Positions 25,582-34,376 of a DNA stretch of 64,000 nucleotides are shown here, in pieces. Position 1 is the stretch's first letter. The number at the start of each line of letters is the position of its first letter. The position numbers and the translations under genes are program-made. The notes under the pieces are model-generated. The model saw only the letters and a list, made by a program, of their open reading frames with translations. It made no database searches and had not been told where the DNA came from. Origin of the DNA: Amphritea atlantica. Its GTDB lineage: Bacteria > Pseudomonadota > Gammaproteobacteria > Pseudomonadales > Balneatricaceae. The stretch spans positions 2,657,001 to 2,721,000 of the forward strand of contig CP073344.1 of assembly GCA_024397875.1 (NCBI GenBank), read 5' to 3'.

Positions 25582-25959
25582 CTATTCAGCGTTACGCATC
25601 ATCTCGGCCAGGTTGAAAACAGGCTCTTTCAACATATGAATCAGTTCATCTGAAGCATTCAGATTTACCAGTGCCTGATCCATGCAACGTAACCACTGGT
25701 CCCGTTCGTCACTGCCGATATCAAACCTGGCGTGCTGACTCGACAGACAGACCGTCCCATGCTTTTGAAAATAGAGATCAGGGCCACCCAGCCAGCCAGA
25801 TAAAAACATGAACAGTTTTTCGGCAACCTCCGTCGTATCTTTTGCATGCATAGCGCGAATCGTGCTGGCTTCAGTGCGTTGCGACATCACCTTGTAAAGC
25901 TCATTCGCCAGCGCTCTGACACCGCTCTCACCGCCTAGCAGTTCGTATGGAGTAGACAT
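25582..25959 (-). CDS. Group II truncated hemoglobin
   Basis: This 125-residue 2-on-2 globin has the helical pattern and the proximal histidine region of group II truncated hemoglobins (SSQHARFDIGSDERDQWLRCMDQAL). An aromatic residue pair (LYFQKHG) precedes the heme pocket. It lies 9 bases after the MFS transporter gene and is the last gene of the long iac-associated minus-strand run, which also contains a ring-hydroxylating dioxygenase, an extradiol dioxygenase and a flavin reductase. Supply or sensing of oxygen, or NO detoxification, are possible roles; none is shown by the sequence. Confidence 0.88.
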   Translation of the reverse strand: MSTPYELLGGESGVRALANELYKVMSQRTEASTIRAMHAKDTTEVAEKLFMFLSGWLGGPDLYFQKHGTVCLSSQHARFDIGSDERDQWLRCMDQALVNLNASDELIHMLKEPVFNLAEMMRNAE

Positions 25960-25968
25960 AAAACCTTC

Positions 25969-27198
25969 CTATGACTTAACTAATTCAACAGGACGCTGGC
26001 TGTGAATGACATTTGCTCTGTGAATGAACAGCGCAGAACCACTGGCCAATAAACCAAACCCCGCCACTAAAGGTAACACAGTGCCATCAAGCAGTTGTCC
26101 CACCAGGGTGCCTGACACCACCGCCAGCAGGGTTGAGACATTGCCAATCACTGCCGATGCGGTACCTGCAATATGGCCGAACGGCTCCATCGCCATGGCA
26201 TTAAGATTACCAAATTGTAGCCCGACAAAAAACAGTGTTATCCCGAGGTAGATCATCAACCCCCAGAGCGGCGGAACGCCCTGCAACATCAATGCAATTA
26301 GATACATAACAGACGAGAGCAACACCACCATCACAGCGGCACTCAGCGCTAGTCGTTTCGTGCCAAAGCGCATCACTAAGCGTGAATTCAGGTATGAGGC
26401 ACCCGCAAAGCTAATAGTCAGAGTCGCGAATAATAGCGGGAAGGCAGCACCCATCTTATAGATCCCTTGCAAAACCGGCTGAACGGAGTTGAGAAAACCG
26501 ATAAATGCACCGAAGATAAACCCCAGAGCAACGACGTAATAAACCGCAACGCGCTCGTTCACCATACGCCGCAGATTTCTCAGGGTCTCTTTTACTGAAA
26601 ATGGCACTCTGTCCTCAACGGCCAGCGTCTCCGGTTGCCTTAACCAGAACCATAGCCAGGCAACAATGGCTAAACCCAGCAGGAAAATAAAGATCTGTCG
26701 CCAACCGAACAGCCACAGTATCCCCTGACCGATCAGCGGGGCTATCACCGGAGAGATGATAAAGACTGTCATCACCAGCGACAGCACCCGGGCCATTTCA
26801 TTGCCTTTATACTGATCGCGGATAATGGCCAGGGTGATAGTTCTGGGTCCCGCAGCACCGAGCCCCTGCAGAAAACGGCCAAGCAGCATCATCTCCAGGT
26901 TATCTGAAAACAGTGCCACCAGGCTACCGAGCACAAAGATCATAATTCCCAGAGAGATAGCGACTTTGCGCCCTTTCGCATCGGCCAGAAATCCATAGAT
27001 TAACTGCCCAACAGCCATACCGGCATAGACAATCGCAATCACCAGCTGAATATCATTGCTATCGCTGACATTCAGGTCTGACGCCATCGGACTCAGTCCC
27101 GGCAAAACCGCATCGATCGAAAGCGCCACCATGCACATCAGCAGCGCCATTAAGGCAACAAACTCTCCAGACACATGGTGCTGTTTTATCTGTTTCAT
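25969..27198 (-). CDS. MFS transporter, Bcr/CflA-type drug exporter family
   Basis: The 409-residue integral membrane protein has about twelve hydrophobic segments. The loop motif YGFLADAKGRKVAISLG after the second helix and GAAGPRTITLAIIRDQY in the fourth are characteristic of the Bcr/CflA drug:proton antiporters. It lies between iacG and the truncated hemoglobin, 86 bases after iacG. In this context it might export an aromatic intermediate or a toxic analogue, which is inference. Confidence 0.88.
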   Translation of the reverse strand: MKQIKQHHVSGEFVALMALLMCMVALSIDAVLPGLSPMASDLNVSDSNDIQLVIAIVYAGMAVGQLIYGFLADAKGRKVAISLGIMIFVLGSLVALFSDNLEMMLLGRFLQGLGAAGPRTITLAIIRDQYKGNEMARVLSLVMTVFIISPVIAPLIGQGILWLFGWRQIFIFLLGLAIVAWLWFWLRQPETLAVEDRVPFSVKETLRNLRRMVNERVAVYYVVALGFIFGAFIGFLNSVQPVLQGIYKMGAAFPLLFATLTISFAGASYLNSRLVMRFGTKRLALSAAVMVVLLSSVMYLIALMLQGVPPLWGLMIYLGITLFFVGLQFGNLNAMAMEPFGHIAGTASAVIGNVSTLLAVVSGTLVGQLLDGTVLPLVAGFGLLASGSALFIHRANVIHSQRPVELVKS

Positions 27199-27284
27199 TG
27201 AGCATACTCAAACGGCAGACAGGGTTTCAAAATAAACTCAGGCCCCGGCCCATTTATGTTAAAAGCCAAGTGGTAAAACCGTAT

Positions 27285-28214
27285 TTAAGGGCGGCTTTCC
27301 ATAATCGCTCGTAAGCCGTTTTTCAACTGTCTGGACTGATCATCAGACAGTGCGCTCAGGACTTCAGCTTCGTGTTGCTTGGCCAGATCCAGCAGTTTAT
27401 CGGCCAGCGAGATACCCGCAGGCAACAAACTAAGCGAACAGTCGACCAACTGAACCAGTCCCCGGTCCTGCATCCACTCAGCAGTCTGTATCAGCGCCAC
27501 TGCTGGCTGCATCACTAACGGAGCCAGATCATCGGTTTTCATGGCACCATGATCACGGAGCATCGCCAGTATGCGCCACTCTTCCGGGTTAACACCGCCG
27601 TGTGCCTGCAACTTCGGATAAAGATCCGAACTGAAGCGATTATAGGACTCACGCAACATATACAGCAGATAGTCTGAGATAAACTCTCCGGACTCGTCTC
27701 CGGCATCGTATTTAACCGTGGACGGATGCTGGCTGGAGACGGAATAGCTCCCCCGGGCAAATACCAGTGGCAGGTTGCTGTCGTTATAGCGATAATCCAG
27801 CACCTCACCCACCAGAATCAGATGATCGCCCCCTTCATACACAGCCCAGGTTTTACATTCAAACTGGGCTGAATAATCGTTCAGCAGCGGACTGTCACCG
27901 ACACCTTTGCCATAGAGAACATCTTTAAACTTATCTTCGCCACGGCTGGCAAACCGATTAGACAGATCAACCTGATCCCGACTCAGTACATTCACGGCAA
28001 AGTGTTCCGAGTTTTCAAAGGCCGCCAGACTGTGCGCGCCCTTATCAATACTCCACAAAATCAAAGGTGGCTCAACAGACACAGAGTTGAAGCTGCTGGC
28101 GGTCACACCGATCGGCTGGCCCTGCTGATCATTTGTTGTGATAACCGTAACACCGGTCGGAAATTGCGAAAGCGCGCGGCGAAAATCGCGCACATCAAAA
28201 TTTTGCATACTCAT
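27285..28214 (-). CDS. iacG: Flavin reductase with C-terminal MarR-like domain (IacG/HpaH-C1 type)
   Basis: The product has 309 residues from the ATG at 28214 (AAAGGTGG upstream; a GTG at 28223 is the alternative). Residues 1-165 form a flavin-reductase domain (FRRALSQFPTGVTVITT, VTASSFNSVSVEPPLILWSI, GDHLILVGEV). Residues 185-300 resemble a MarR winged helix. This is the architecture of the C1 reductase of p-hydroxyphenylacetate hydroxylase, where the MarR-like part controls activity. It would supply reduced flavin to IacA at 37943-39091. It is separated from the other iac genes by a TRAP transporter and ring-cleavage genes. Confidence 0.83.
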   Translation of the reverse strand: MSMQNFDVRDFRRALSQFPTGVTVITTNDQQGQPIGVTASSFNSVSVEPPLILWSIDKGAHSLAAFENSEHFAVNVLSRDQVDLSNRFASRGEDKFKDVLYGKGVGDSPLLNDYSAQFECKTWAVYEGGDHLILVGEVLDYRYNDSNLPLVFARGSYSVSSQHPSTVKYDAGDESGEFISDYLLYMLRESYNRFSSDLYPKLQAHGGVNPEEWRILAMLRDHGAMKTDDLAPLVMQPAVALIQTAEWMQDRGLVQLVDCSLSLLPAGISLADKLLDLAKQHEAEVLSALSDDQSRQLKNGLRAIMESRP

Positions 28215-28257
28215 ACTTACCACCTTTTATTCTTTTAGAACTATCGCCCCGAATGAT

Positions 28258-28449
28258 TTACCTGCCCAACTGATCGGCCGGTACGCCGGATATGCCAAAG
28301 TGTTTTTTAGGAATCTCCTGCAACAACACTCTGATGCTCTCTTCCGGTGAGGAGATAGCACTCATCACCGCATCAGTTACCTCTCGGATCAGCGCTGTTT
28401 TTTGCTCATCAGTACGCCCTTCCATCATCTGAATATTTACGATTGGCAT
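28258..28449 (-). CDS. 4-oxalocrotonate tautomerase-family protein
   Basis: The 63-residue protein starts MPIVNIQMMEGRTDEQ, so removal of Met gives the catalytic N-terminal proline typical of 4-OT enzymes. The ATG at 28449 has a GAAGGGG site, and longer starts would block the proline. It lies between the extradiol dioxygenase and iacG. 4-OT interconverts 2-hydroxymuconate and 2-oxo-3-hexenedioate in catechol meta-cleavage, so the neighbourhood fits. The other meta-cleavage genes are absent from the window. Confidence 0.85.
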   Translation of the reverse strand: MPIVNIQMMEGRTDEQKTALIREVTDAVMSAISSPEESIRVLLQEIPKKHFGISGVPADQLGR

Positions 28450-28616
28450 GTTAATCACCCCTTCAGCTGTTAATAAAATTATCTGTAAACGGTCTGTTTT
28501 TCATATCAAGATGAAACAGAAAACCGCAGTTGTCCGATGTGAATAACGCTTGCTACTCACACCGGGACGCCGCTGAAACCCGAACCGGTCAGGTCAGAGC
28601 ACTTGGATAAGAGCTC

Positions 28617-29540
28617 TTAAGTAAGAACACTGAGAAAGCGCTCGTTGAGCACCCGGTCATGATAGAAAATCGCCTTACCCAGATCCTCAGCTTTCCAGGT
28701 CACCGGCTCATGATCGGGGTAGTGATAATCACCACCGCAGAACACTTCGTTACGGTTACCCGACGGATCGAAAAAGTAGATCGTCTGACCATGGGTCAGG
28801 CCGTGACGGGTAGGACCGATATCGATAGAGGTATTGGTCATGGAGATCAGATCCGCAGCACGCAGTACCGATTCCCAGGTTTCCAGGAAGAACGAGGCAT
28901 GGTGGAATTTACCCGGCTCCGGACAGTCGATAAACGCCACATCGTGAGCTTTCATGCTGGCCGTCAGGAACGCGGCGACACGGTTACCTTCCGGATCGAC
29001 CACCTGTTCGGCCAGATCGAAACCCAGCACATCACGAAACAGCGCATAGGTGGCTTCCACATTCGGCCCGTACAGCAGACAGTGATCAAAGCGGGTGGCC
29101 TTCATCCCTTTCAGATCCCTCGGCCAGGCTTCCGGGTTGACGTTAGACACGCCCCACTTACCGGTCTGTTCCTTCTCCGCATAGAGTTCAAAACGATGCC
29201 CGGTCGGCGCTTCAAAGCGGATCCGGCGACCACAACCACTCAGCTCGCCCGCAGCAATATGCTCAACATCGCAGCCATAGGCCTTAAGATCGCTCTCCAG
29301 CTGCTCCAGCACTGTGCTGTTGAGCACTTTAAAGGCCATAAAGTCCATGCCCGGCTCATCCGCCTGACGCAACACCACGGAGAATTTATCCACTTCGGTC
29401 CAGCCTTTCAGGTAGGCACGCCCCTGACTATCCCGTTCAACTTCAATCAGCCCCAGCAGATCCCGATAATGGGCCACCGCCTCTTCGATATCCAACACCC
29501 GGAGTTGTAGATGACCGGGACGCATTACACCCTTTTTCAT
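28617..29540 (-). CDS. Extradiol catechol 2,3-dioxygenase (type I, XylE-like)
   Basis: The 307-residue two-domain vicinal-oxygen-chelate dioxygenase has exactly the length of XylE-type enzymes. Iron ligands are visible: His in ATRFDHCLL, His in [11 protein letters not shown] and Glu in NRNEVFCGG, with the catalytic pattern [16 protein letters not shown]. The ATG at 29540 follows GAGGA; upstream in-frame extensions lack a site. It sits in the iac operon region, whose known end product is catechol, so it probably opens that ring by meta cleavage. Characterised iac hosts generally use ortho cleavage. The semialdehyde dehydrogenase, hydratase and aldolase are not visible here. Confidence 0.92.
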   Translation of the reverse strand: MKKGVMRPGHLQLRVLDIEEAVAHYRDLLGLIEVERDSQGRAYLKGWTEVDKFSVVLRQADEPGMDFMAFKVLNSTVLEQLESDLKAYGCDVEHIAAGELSGCGRRIRFEAPTGHRFELYAEKEQTGKWGVSNVNPEAWPRDLKGMKATRFDHCLLYGPNVEATYALFRDVLGFDLAEQVVDPEGNRVAAFLTASMKAHDVAFIDCPEPGKFHHASFFLETWESVLRAADLISMTNTSIDIGPTRHGLTHGQTIYFFDPSGNRNEVFCGGDYHYPDHEPVTWKAEDLGKAIFYHDRVLNERFLSVLT

Positions 29541-29653
29541 TTTGTGAATCCTCTTATTGTTATTTTTGTGAGCTGTTTTATGAGCTGTATTAGTTACATC
29601 ACTGTATTGGCATCGTCTTGACCGGCTATTTGTTATCACCGATCTCGACACCG

Positions 29654-30145
29654 TTAATTTTCAATCGGTACAATCATCACCGGCCGGTTACTCAGCTGCA
29701 TCACTGACTGTGCCGTTGAACCGATAAAAAAACGTCCCAGCACTGAGTGAGTTCGGGAACGCGTTCCCATCACAATCAGATCAGCATCCAGTTCATCAGC
29801 AACCTGAATAATGGTTTCTGCAGCGGGCCCCTCCTCAATCCGGGCAAGCGGATGTTCAGGCAACGGCTCGCGGTCGGAAAGCTCCCGAAGACAGAATTCC
29901 GAGATACGGCTTTCCATCAGCGCTTTCAGATTAGCGAAACCTTCAGAACGCATCCCGGCAATCACCTGTGGATTAAGATATCCTTCCAGTAAGGTTGTCG
30001 TTGAAGGGCTGACCGGCTCAACAACATTCAGAAAGACCAACTTAGCCTTATGCTTAAAGGCCTCTTTCGCGGCCATATAAAACGCTCTCTTCGAGCCATC
30101 ACCCAGGTCGGATGCATACAGAATTGTTTTGATATCGGGGATCAT
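29654..30145 (-). CDS. Universal stress protein (UspA family)
   Basis: The 163-residue single-domain Usp begins [17 protein letters not shown] and carries the ATP-binding pattern [22 protein letters not shown]. It is placed between the TRAP large permease and the extradiol dioxygenase in the same orientation. Usp genes often accompany TRAP transporters (the TeaD arrangement), where they bind ATP and modulate uptake, so a regulatory role for the adjacent TRAP system is plausible. Confidence 0.9.
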   Translation of the reverse strand: MIPDIKTILYASDLGDGSKRAFYMAAKEAFKHKAKLVFLNVVEPVSPSTTTLLEGYLNPQVIAGMRSEGFANLKALMESRISEFCLRELSDREPLPEHPLARIEEGPAAETIIQVADELDADLIVMGTRSRTHSVLGRFFIGSTAQSVMQLSNRPVMIVPIEN

Positions 30146-30224
30146 GGTTTAACCCTGTTTATTGTTGTATTTTCGCTTACAGAGGCGCCAACCAGAGCGC
30201 CTCCCTCTCCCAGGGGCTCTGGCT

Positions 30225-31541
30225 CTACCCCACCATGCCCGGCAGGATCAGCGAAATTGCCGGAACCGTAGCGATTAATAGCAGGCGCACGATATCCGCG
30301 ATCCAGAAAGGGGTAACCCCTTTGAAAATCGTCGCTAATCTGACATCCGGCAGCACCGACTTAAGCACAAAGACATTCAGCCCCACCGGCGGCGTTATCA
30401 GGCTGATCTCTGTCACGACCACAACCAGTATGCCAAACCAGATCAGATCAAAACCCATCGCCTGAACCAGTGGATAGAACACCGGGACCGTCAGCAGGAT
30501 CATCGACATACTTTCCAGAACACACCCCAACAGCACATAGATAGCGATAATTGCCACAATCACCCAGATTGGGCTCAGGTCCATTCCCAGAACCGTATCG
30601 CGCAGCGAGTCAGGTAGTCCGGCCAGATTGATGAAGTTGGAGAACAATACCGCGCCGATCACCAGAAAAAACAGCATTGCTGTGGTACGCACCGTACTGA
30701 CCAGTGTTTCAACCAGACGCTTAAAGGTCAGACGACGACGGAACAGCGCAATAATAAAAGCACCGGATGCACCGATACCCGCCGCCTCTGTAGGCGTGAA
30801 AATACCGCTGTAAATGCCACCCATCACAACAAGAAACAGCAGACAGATGGTCCAGACATTTCTGAAAGCGACGAAACGCTCAGTCCAGCTGGAACGCTCA
30901 CCCGCAGGCCCCGCTTCCGGCTTCAGGTTTACCGTGACACTGACGGCGGCCATATAGAAGATAATGCCGATCAACCCTGGCAGTAACCCGGCGATAAACA
31001 GCTTGCCGATATCCGTTTCTGTGATCATGCCATAGACCACCAGAATCACACTGGGTGGGATAAGAATGCCCAGCGTTCCCCCGGCAGCGATTGAGCCACT
31101 GGCAAGGCCATCGGAATATTTATACTTACGCATCGAGGGCATCGCGACCTTCGACATCGTGGCTGCAGTCGCCATAGAGCTGCCGCAAACCGCCGAAAAC
31201 GCGCCACAGGAAACCACCGTTGCCAGCGCTAAGCCACCTTTAAAATGGCCCAGAAACGCATTTGAGGCGCGATATAACTGGGAGGATAATCCCGCCTCAG
31301 TAATAAAGTTCCCCATCAGAATAAACAGCGGAACCACCGACAAGCTGTAGGATAAACCGGTTTCAAAGGACACCTGAGAAATCATGTTTAACGCCGCATC
31401 CCAGCCCCGGGGATTACCAAACTCCACCTGTTGCACATAGGCAAAACCACAAACCCCGACAATGCCCATGGCGTAACCCAGCGGCACACGGGCAAAGATA
31501 AGCAGTAGCAGTGCGGCGAAGCCAATCAGACTTATTTCCAT
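30225..31541 (-). CDS. dctM: TRAP transporter large permease (DctM type)
   Basis: The 438-residue multi-span membrane protein is counted from the ATG at 31541 (GGAG nine bases upstream); an upstream in-frame extension overlaps dctQ. Family patterns are GYAMGIVGVCGF near the start, CGSSMATAATMSKVAMPSM, and AAGGTLGILIPPSVILVVYG. It forms a transporter with the DctQ-like subunit (stop 4 bases upstream) and the DctP-like binding protein. The set is embedded between iacF and iacG, so an indoleacetate-like or other aryl carboxylate is the probable substrate. Confidence 0.93.
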   Translation of the reverse strand: MEISLIGFAALLLLIFARVPLGYAMGIVGVCGFAYVQQVEFGNPRGWDAALNMISQVSFETGLSYSLSVVPLFILMGNFITEAGLSSQLYRASNAFLGHFKGGLALATVVSCGAFSAVCGSSMATAATMSKVAMPSMRKYKYSDGLASGSIAAGGTLGILIPPSVILVVYGMITETDIGKLFIAGLLPGLIGIIFYMAAVSVTVNLKPEAGPAGERSSWTERFVAFRNVWTICLLFLVVMGGIYSGIFTPTEAAGIGASGAFIIALFRRRLTFKRLVETLVSTVRTTAMLFFLVIGAVLFSNFINLAGLPDSLRDTVLGMDLSPIWVIVAIIAIYVLLGCVLESMSMILLTVPVFYPLVQAMGFDLIWFGILVVVVTEISLITPPVGLNVFVLKSVLPDVRLATIFKGVTPFWIADIVRLLLIATVPAISLILPGMVG

Positions 31542-31545
31542 AGGA

Positions 31546-32100
31546 TTACTCCACCTCTTTAACGGCAGCACCGCTGTGATCATGGCCGAACAACTTTCTG
31601 CCTCGCTTAAACACCAGCATCAGCATCAATGACCAGGTGGACAACGAACAGCAAACCGCCATCAGAAACACCAGACCTGCAAAAGGGATCTGCAGAATAG
31701 CGGTGGTATCCTCATATTCATACGTGCGGATCGCCAGTTTCCACATCATCCAGGACAGGGTTGCAAAGGCGACAAGGTTAACCATGCAGATAGCAATATC
31801 CTGCAGTGGCTTCAGAAATGCCGGAATTGTCGAATCCATAATATCGACATCGACATGGGACCCTTCCGCCGTCACCATCGGCAAACCTAAAAAGATCAGT
31901 GAGGCAAGTAACAACTCGGTCACTTCAAAGCCACCCGGCAGGGGCGCAGAGAACAGATCCCGCCCGATTACATCCACCAGCGTCACCAGCATCATAGTAA
32001 ACATGGCCAACGCTGCGGTGTAAGCAAGCACCCGTTCGAATAGAAACTCGAACGGCTGGATCCATACCTGAGCCCTGAAGATAGATTTCAAGAAGCTCAT
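31546..32100 (-). CDS. dctQ: TRAP transporter small permease (DctQ type)
   Basis: The 184-residue membrane protein has four predicted transmembrane segments. The pattern LVDVIGRDLFSAPLPGGFEVTELLL is typical of DctQ subunits. It bridges the binding protein and the large permease, with 12 bases to dctP and 4 to dctM, so the three genes are surely co-transcribed. Confidence 0.92.
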   Translation of the reverse strand: MSFLKSIFRAQVWIQPFEFLFERVLAYTAALAMFTMMLVTLVDVIGRDLFSAPLPGGFEVTELLLASLIFLGLPMVTAEGSHVDVDIMDSTIPAFLKPLQDIAICMVNLVAFATLSWMMWKLAIRTYEYEDTTAILQIPFAGLVFLMAVCCSLSTWSLMLMLVFKRGRKLFGHDHSGAAVKEVE

Positions 32101-32112
32101 AAACGGCCCCGA

Positions 32113-33132
32113 TTACTTGTTATAGCTTGCTGTGATCTGACGCAGCTCTGCCAGAGCAGCAGCACCATCGACACCACGCTGCTCGGTTTCTTTAATCCAG
32201 TCAGCCTCGAGGGTGGATGTACGCTGTTTTATGTCGGCGATAAACTGATCATCCGCAATGGTGATCTCATTACCGTTTTCCTTCATCTTTTTCAGTGCCG
32301 CTTTATCAGCAGCATCCCAGACACGCCCTGCAAGCTGAGAAAATGCTTCGCCGGAAACGCTCATAATGGCATCCTGATCCTGTTGTGACAGGCTGTGAAA
32401 ACGATCACGGTTCATCACCAGAAAGAAGCTGATGTTATAGAGCCCACCGGGAACGATTGTGGTGTTTTTTACAATGTCATCAATTTTAAATGCACTAACC
32501 GATTCCATCGGCAGAAGTGTGCCATCAGCAACCCCGTGGGAGAGCAGTTCATAACTTTTAGACGCCGGTTTCAGAAGCGGAACCGCACCCAGTGAGGTGG
32601 CCACATCGTTCACAACGCCACCGCCGACGCGTAACTTCATGCCGTCCAGGTCCGCTACAGATGAAACCGTTTTCTGGCTGTTGTGGATCATGCCGGGCCC
32701 GTGGGTAAAGACACTGAGAAGCTGCGTATCTTTGTGCTCATTGGCTTTGGCCAGGTATTTCTGATGCACACGCCAGTATGCTACTGACAGCGCTTCGGCA
32801 CTGTTACCACTAAACGGAAATTCAACCACTTTAGTCATCATAAAGCGCCCCGGTGTATAACCATGAACGCTATAGGTAATATCAGCGAGACCGTCACGGG
32901 CGATATCGTAATGGACCTTTGGATGCCCCAGCCCCTTAGCCAGAATATTGATTTTTACGCGCCCCTCAGTGACCTCTTCAACCTGTTTGCTCCAGGGCAC
33001 AATCATCTGTGATACAACCGGGTGAGTCGGCGGCAACCACGAGGACAGCGTCAGCGTCGTATCCGCGCTGGCTATACCATGACTGACCGTTAATACCATT
33101 CCTACAGCAACTGTCTTGAGAAACTTTTTCAT
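32113..33132 (-). CDS. dctP: TRAP transporter periplasmic solute-binding protein (DctP type)
   Basis: The 339-residue protein has a Sec signal peptide (MKKFLKTVAVGMVLTVSHG, cleavage after ASA) and DctP features: TLTLSSWLPPTHPV at the mature start and LDGMKLRVGGGVVNDVATSLGAVPL with the conserved ligand-carboxylate arginine. The AGGAG site is well placed. An inverted repeat at 33245-33272, in the 215-base gap after iacF, may give the transporter its own promoter or operator. The substrate is not readable; placement suggests an aromatic acid. Confidence 0.92.
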   Translation of the reverse strand: MKKFLKTVAVGMVLTVSHGIASADTTLTLSSWLPPTHPVVSQMIVPWSKQVEEVTEGRVKINILAKGLGHPKVHYDIARDGLADITYSVHGYTPGRFMMTKVVEFPFSGNSAEALSVAYWRVHQKYLAKANEHKDTQLLSVFTHGPGMIHNSQKTVSSVADLDGMKLRVGGGVVNDVATSLGAVPLLKPASKSYELLSHGVADGTLLPMESVSAFKIDDIVKNTTIVPGGLYNISFFLVMNRDRFHSLSQQDQDAIMSVSGEAFSQLAGRVWDAADKAALKKMKENGNEITIADDQFIADIKQRTSTLEADWIKETEQRGVDGAAALAELRQITASYNK

Positions 33133-33244
33133 TTTAAAATCTCCTGATCGCTCTCATTTTTATATTTTTATTGAAAGTAATAGTGCTTATTAAATCGCCC
33201 GCTTCACTCGCTTTAAGTTGATAACCACCCTGAGAAGACCTCCC

Positions 33245-33272
33245 GTATATAGTTTACATTTCAACTATATAC
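33245..33272. promoter_or_regulatory. Inverted repeat upstream of TRAP genes
   Basis: GTATATAGTT and AACTATATAC are perfect 10-base arms separated by 8 bases. It is the only symmetric element in the gap between iacF and dctP and lies about 115 bases before dctP. The arms include TATATA stretches that could overlap a -10 box. Confidence 0.5.
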
Positions 33273-33347
33273 AGACAGTTCATCCTCTATTTCTGACACA
33301 GAAATTAAACGTCTGTCCTGCAGCTGAATCTGTTGCCGCTTCCTGAA

Positions 33348-34304
33348 TCAGATATCCAGAACCAGCTTGCTACTTTTCGACCGTGAGCAACAAAGGATAA
33401 TCTGGTCGTTATCCTCCCTCTCCTCTTCGTTGAGAAACTTATCTTTATGATCGGGGGTACCCTCCAGCACATCACAAAGACATGTGCCGCAGACACCCTG
33501 TTCGCAGGAGACATCAACCTTAATACCCGCAGCTTCCAATGCTTCAACAATGGTCTGATTTTCACCCACCATGACCGAGATACCACTCTGCTCAGCAACC
33601 ACCTCGAAGGCAGTGCCTGAGGTGTCGATATCAGCATTGAAATATTCAAAATGGATATTATGTTTGCCGAATCCGGCGTTTTCAGCGGTCGCGATAACCC
33701 AATCCATAAAGCCTGAAGGGCCACAGACATAGATATGAGTATCAGCTGCCGCCGGAGCGAATGCCCCCTGAGGATCGAAACGCTGCCCGTCGCCCTCATC
33801 ATCAAAGTGCAGCTTTACGCAATCACCAAACTCTGCGGCAAGTTCATCGAGAAAACCTGCACTGCTGCGGGTTCTGCAACAGTAATGCAGTTCAAACGCT
33901 TTACCCGCCGCCCGTAGTGTATAAGCCATGGTCAGCATCGGTGTGATACCAATACCGCCTCCCACCAGAATGGTGCGTTCTGCAGACAGGTCCAGAGGAA
34001 AGTGGTTGCGGGGGACGCTGATCTGAATCTCAGCCCCCGCATGAAAGTTCTTATGAATTGCAACAGAACCGCCCCGTGACGCAGGGTCATTCAAGATTCC
34101 CAATCGATAGACAGCACTGTTACCAGGGTCATTACTGAGGGAATACTGACGCACGATATCAGGTGTCACATGTACATCAATGTGGGACCCGGCATCAAAA
34201 ACAGGCAGGTTATTGCCATCTTTTGCCATCAGTTCAAAGACCGCTACGGCGTCCGCCTGGTCTTCACGCTTACTAATAACAACATCAATCAGCTGTTCGC
34301 TCAT
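33348..34304 (-). CDS. iacF: Ring-hydroxylating dioxygenase reductase (FMN / NADH / 2Fe-2S), IacF
   Basis: The 318-residue reductase is of phthalate-dioxygenase-reductase type: flavin-binding RQYSLSND near residue 55, NADH-binding GGGIGITPMLTM near 112, and a C-terminal plant-type [2Fe-2S] domain with CEQGVCGTCLC and a late CC pair. It transfers electrons from NADH to the Rieske dioxygenase IacCD. It follows iacE by 72 bases. Related VanB-like reductases have the same order of domains; the context settles the name. Confidence 0.87.
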   Translation of the reverse strand: MSEQLIDVVISKREDQADAVAVFELMAKDGNNLPVFDAGSHIDVHVTPDIVRQYSLSNDPGNSAVYRLGILNDPASRGGSVAIHKNFHAGAEIQISVPRNHFPLDLSAERTILVGGGIGITPMLTMAYTLRAAGKAFELHYCCRTRSSAGFLDELAAEFGDCVKLHFDDEGDGQRFDPQGAFAPAAADTHIYVCGPSGFMDWVIATAENAGFGKHNIHFEYFNADIDTSGTAFEVVAEQSGISVMVGENQTIVEALEAAGIKVDVSCEQGVCGTCLCDVLEGTPDHKDKFLNEEEREDNDQIILCCSRSKSSKLVLDI

Positions 34305-34376
34305 AATTTCACCCTTAAAAAGTCGTACTGCCGGGCCTGCACTCCAGGCCCGACTTAATGCGCAGGTCTTAACGCC

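Noticed and set aside
28659..29510. 283-codon plus-strand open reading frame
   Set aside because: Antisense to the extradiol dioxygenase, whose iron ligands are all intact on the minus strand.
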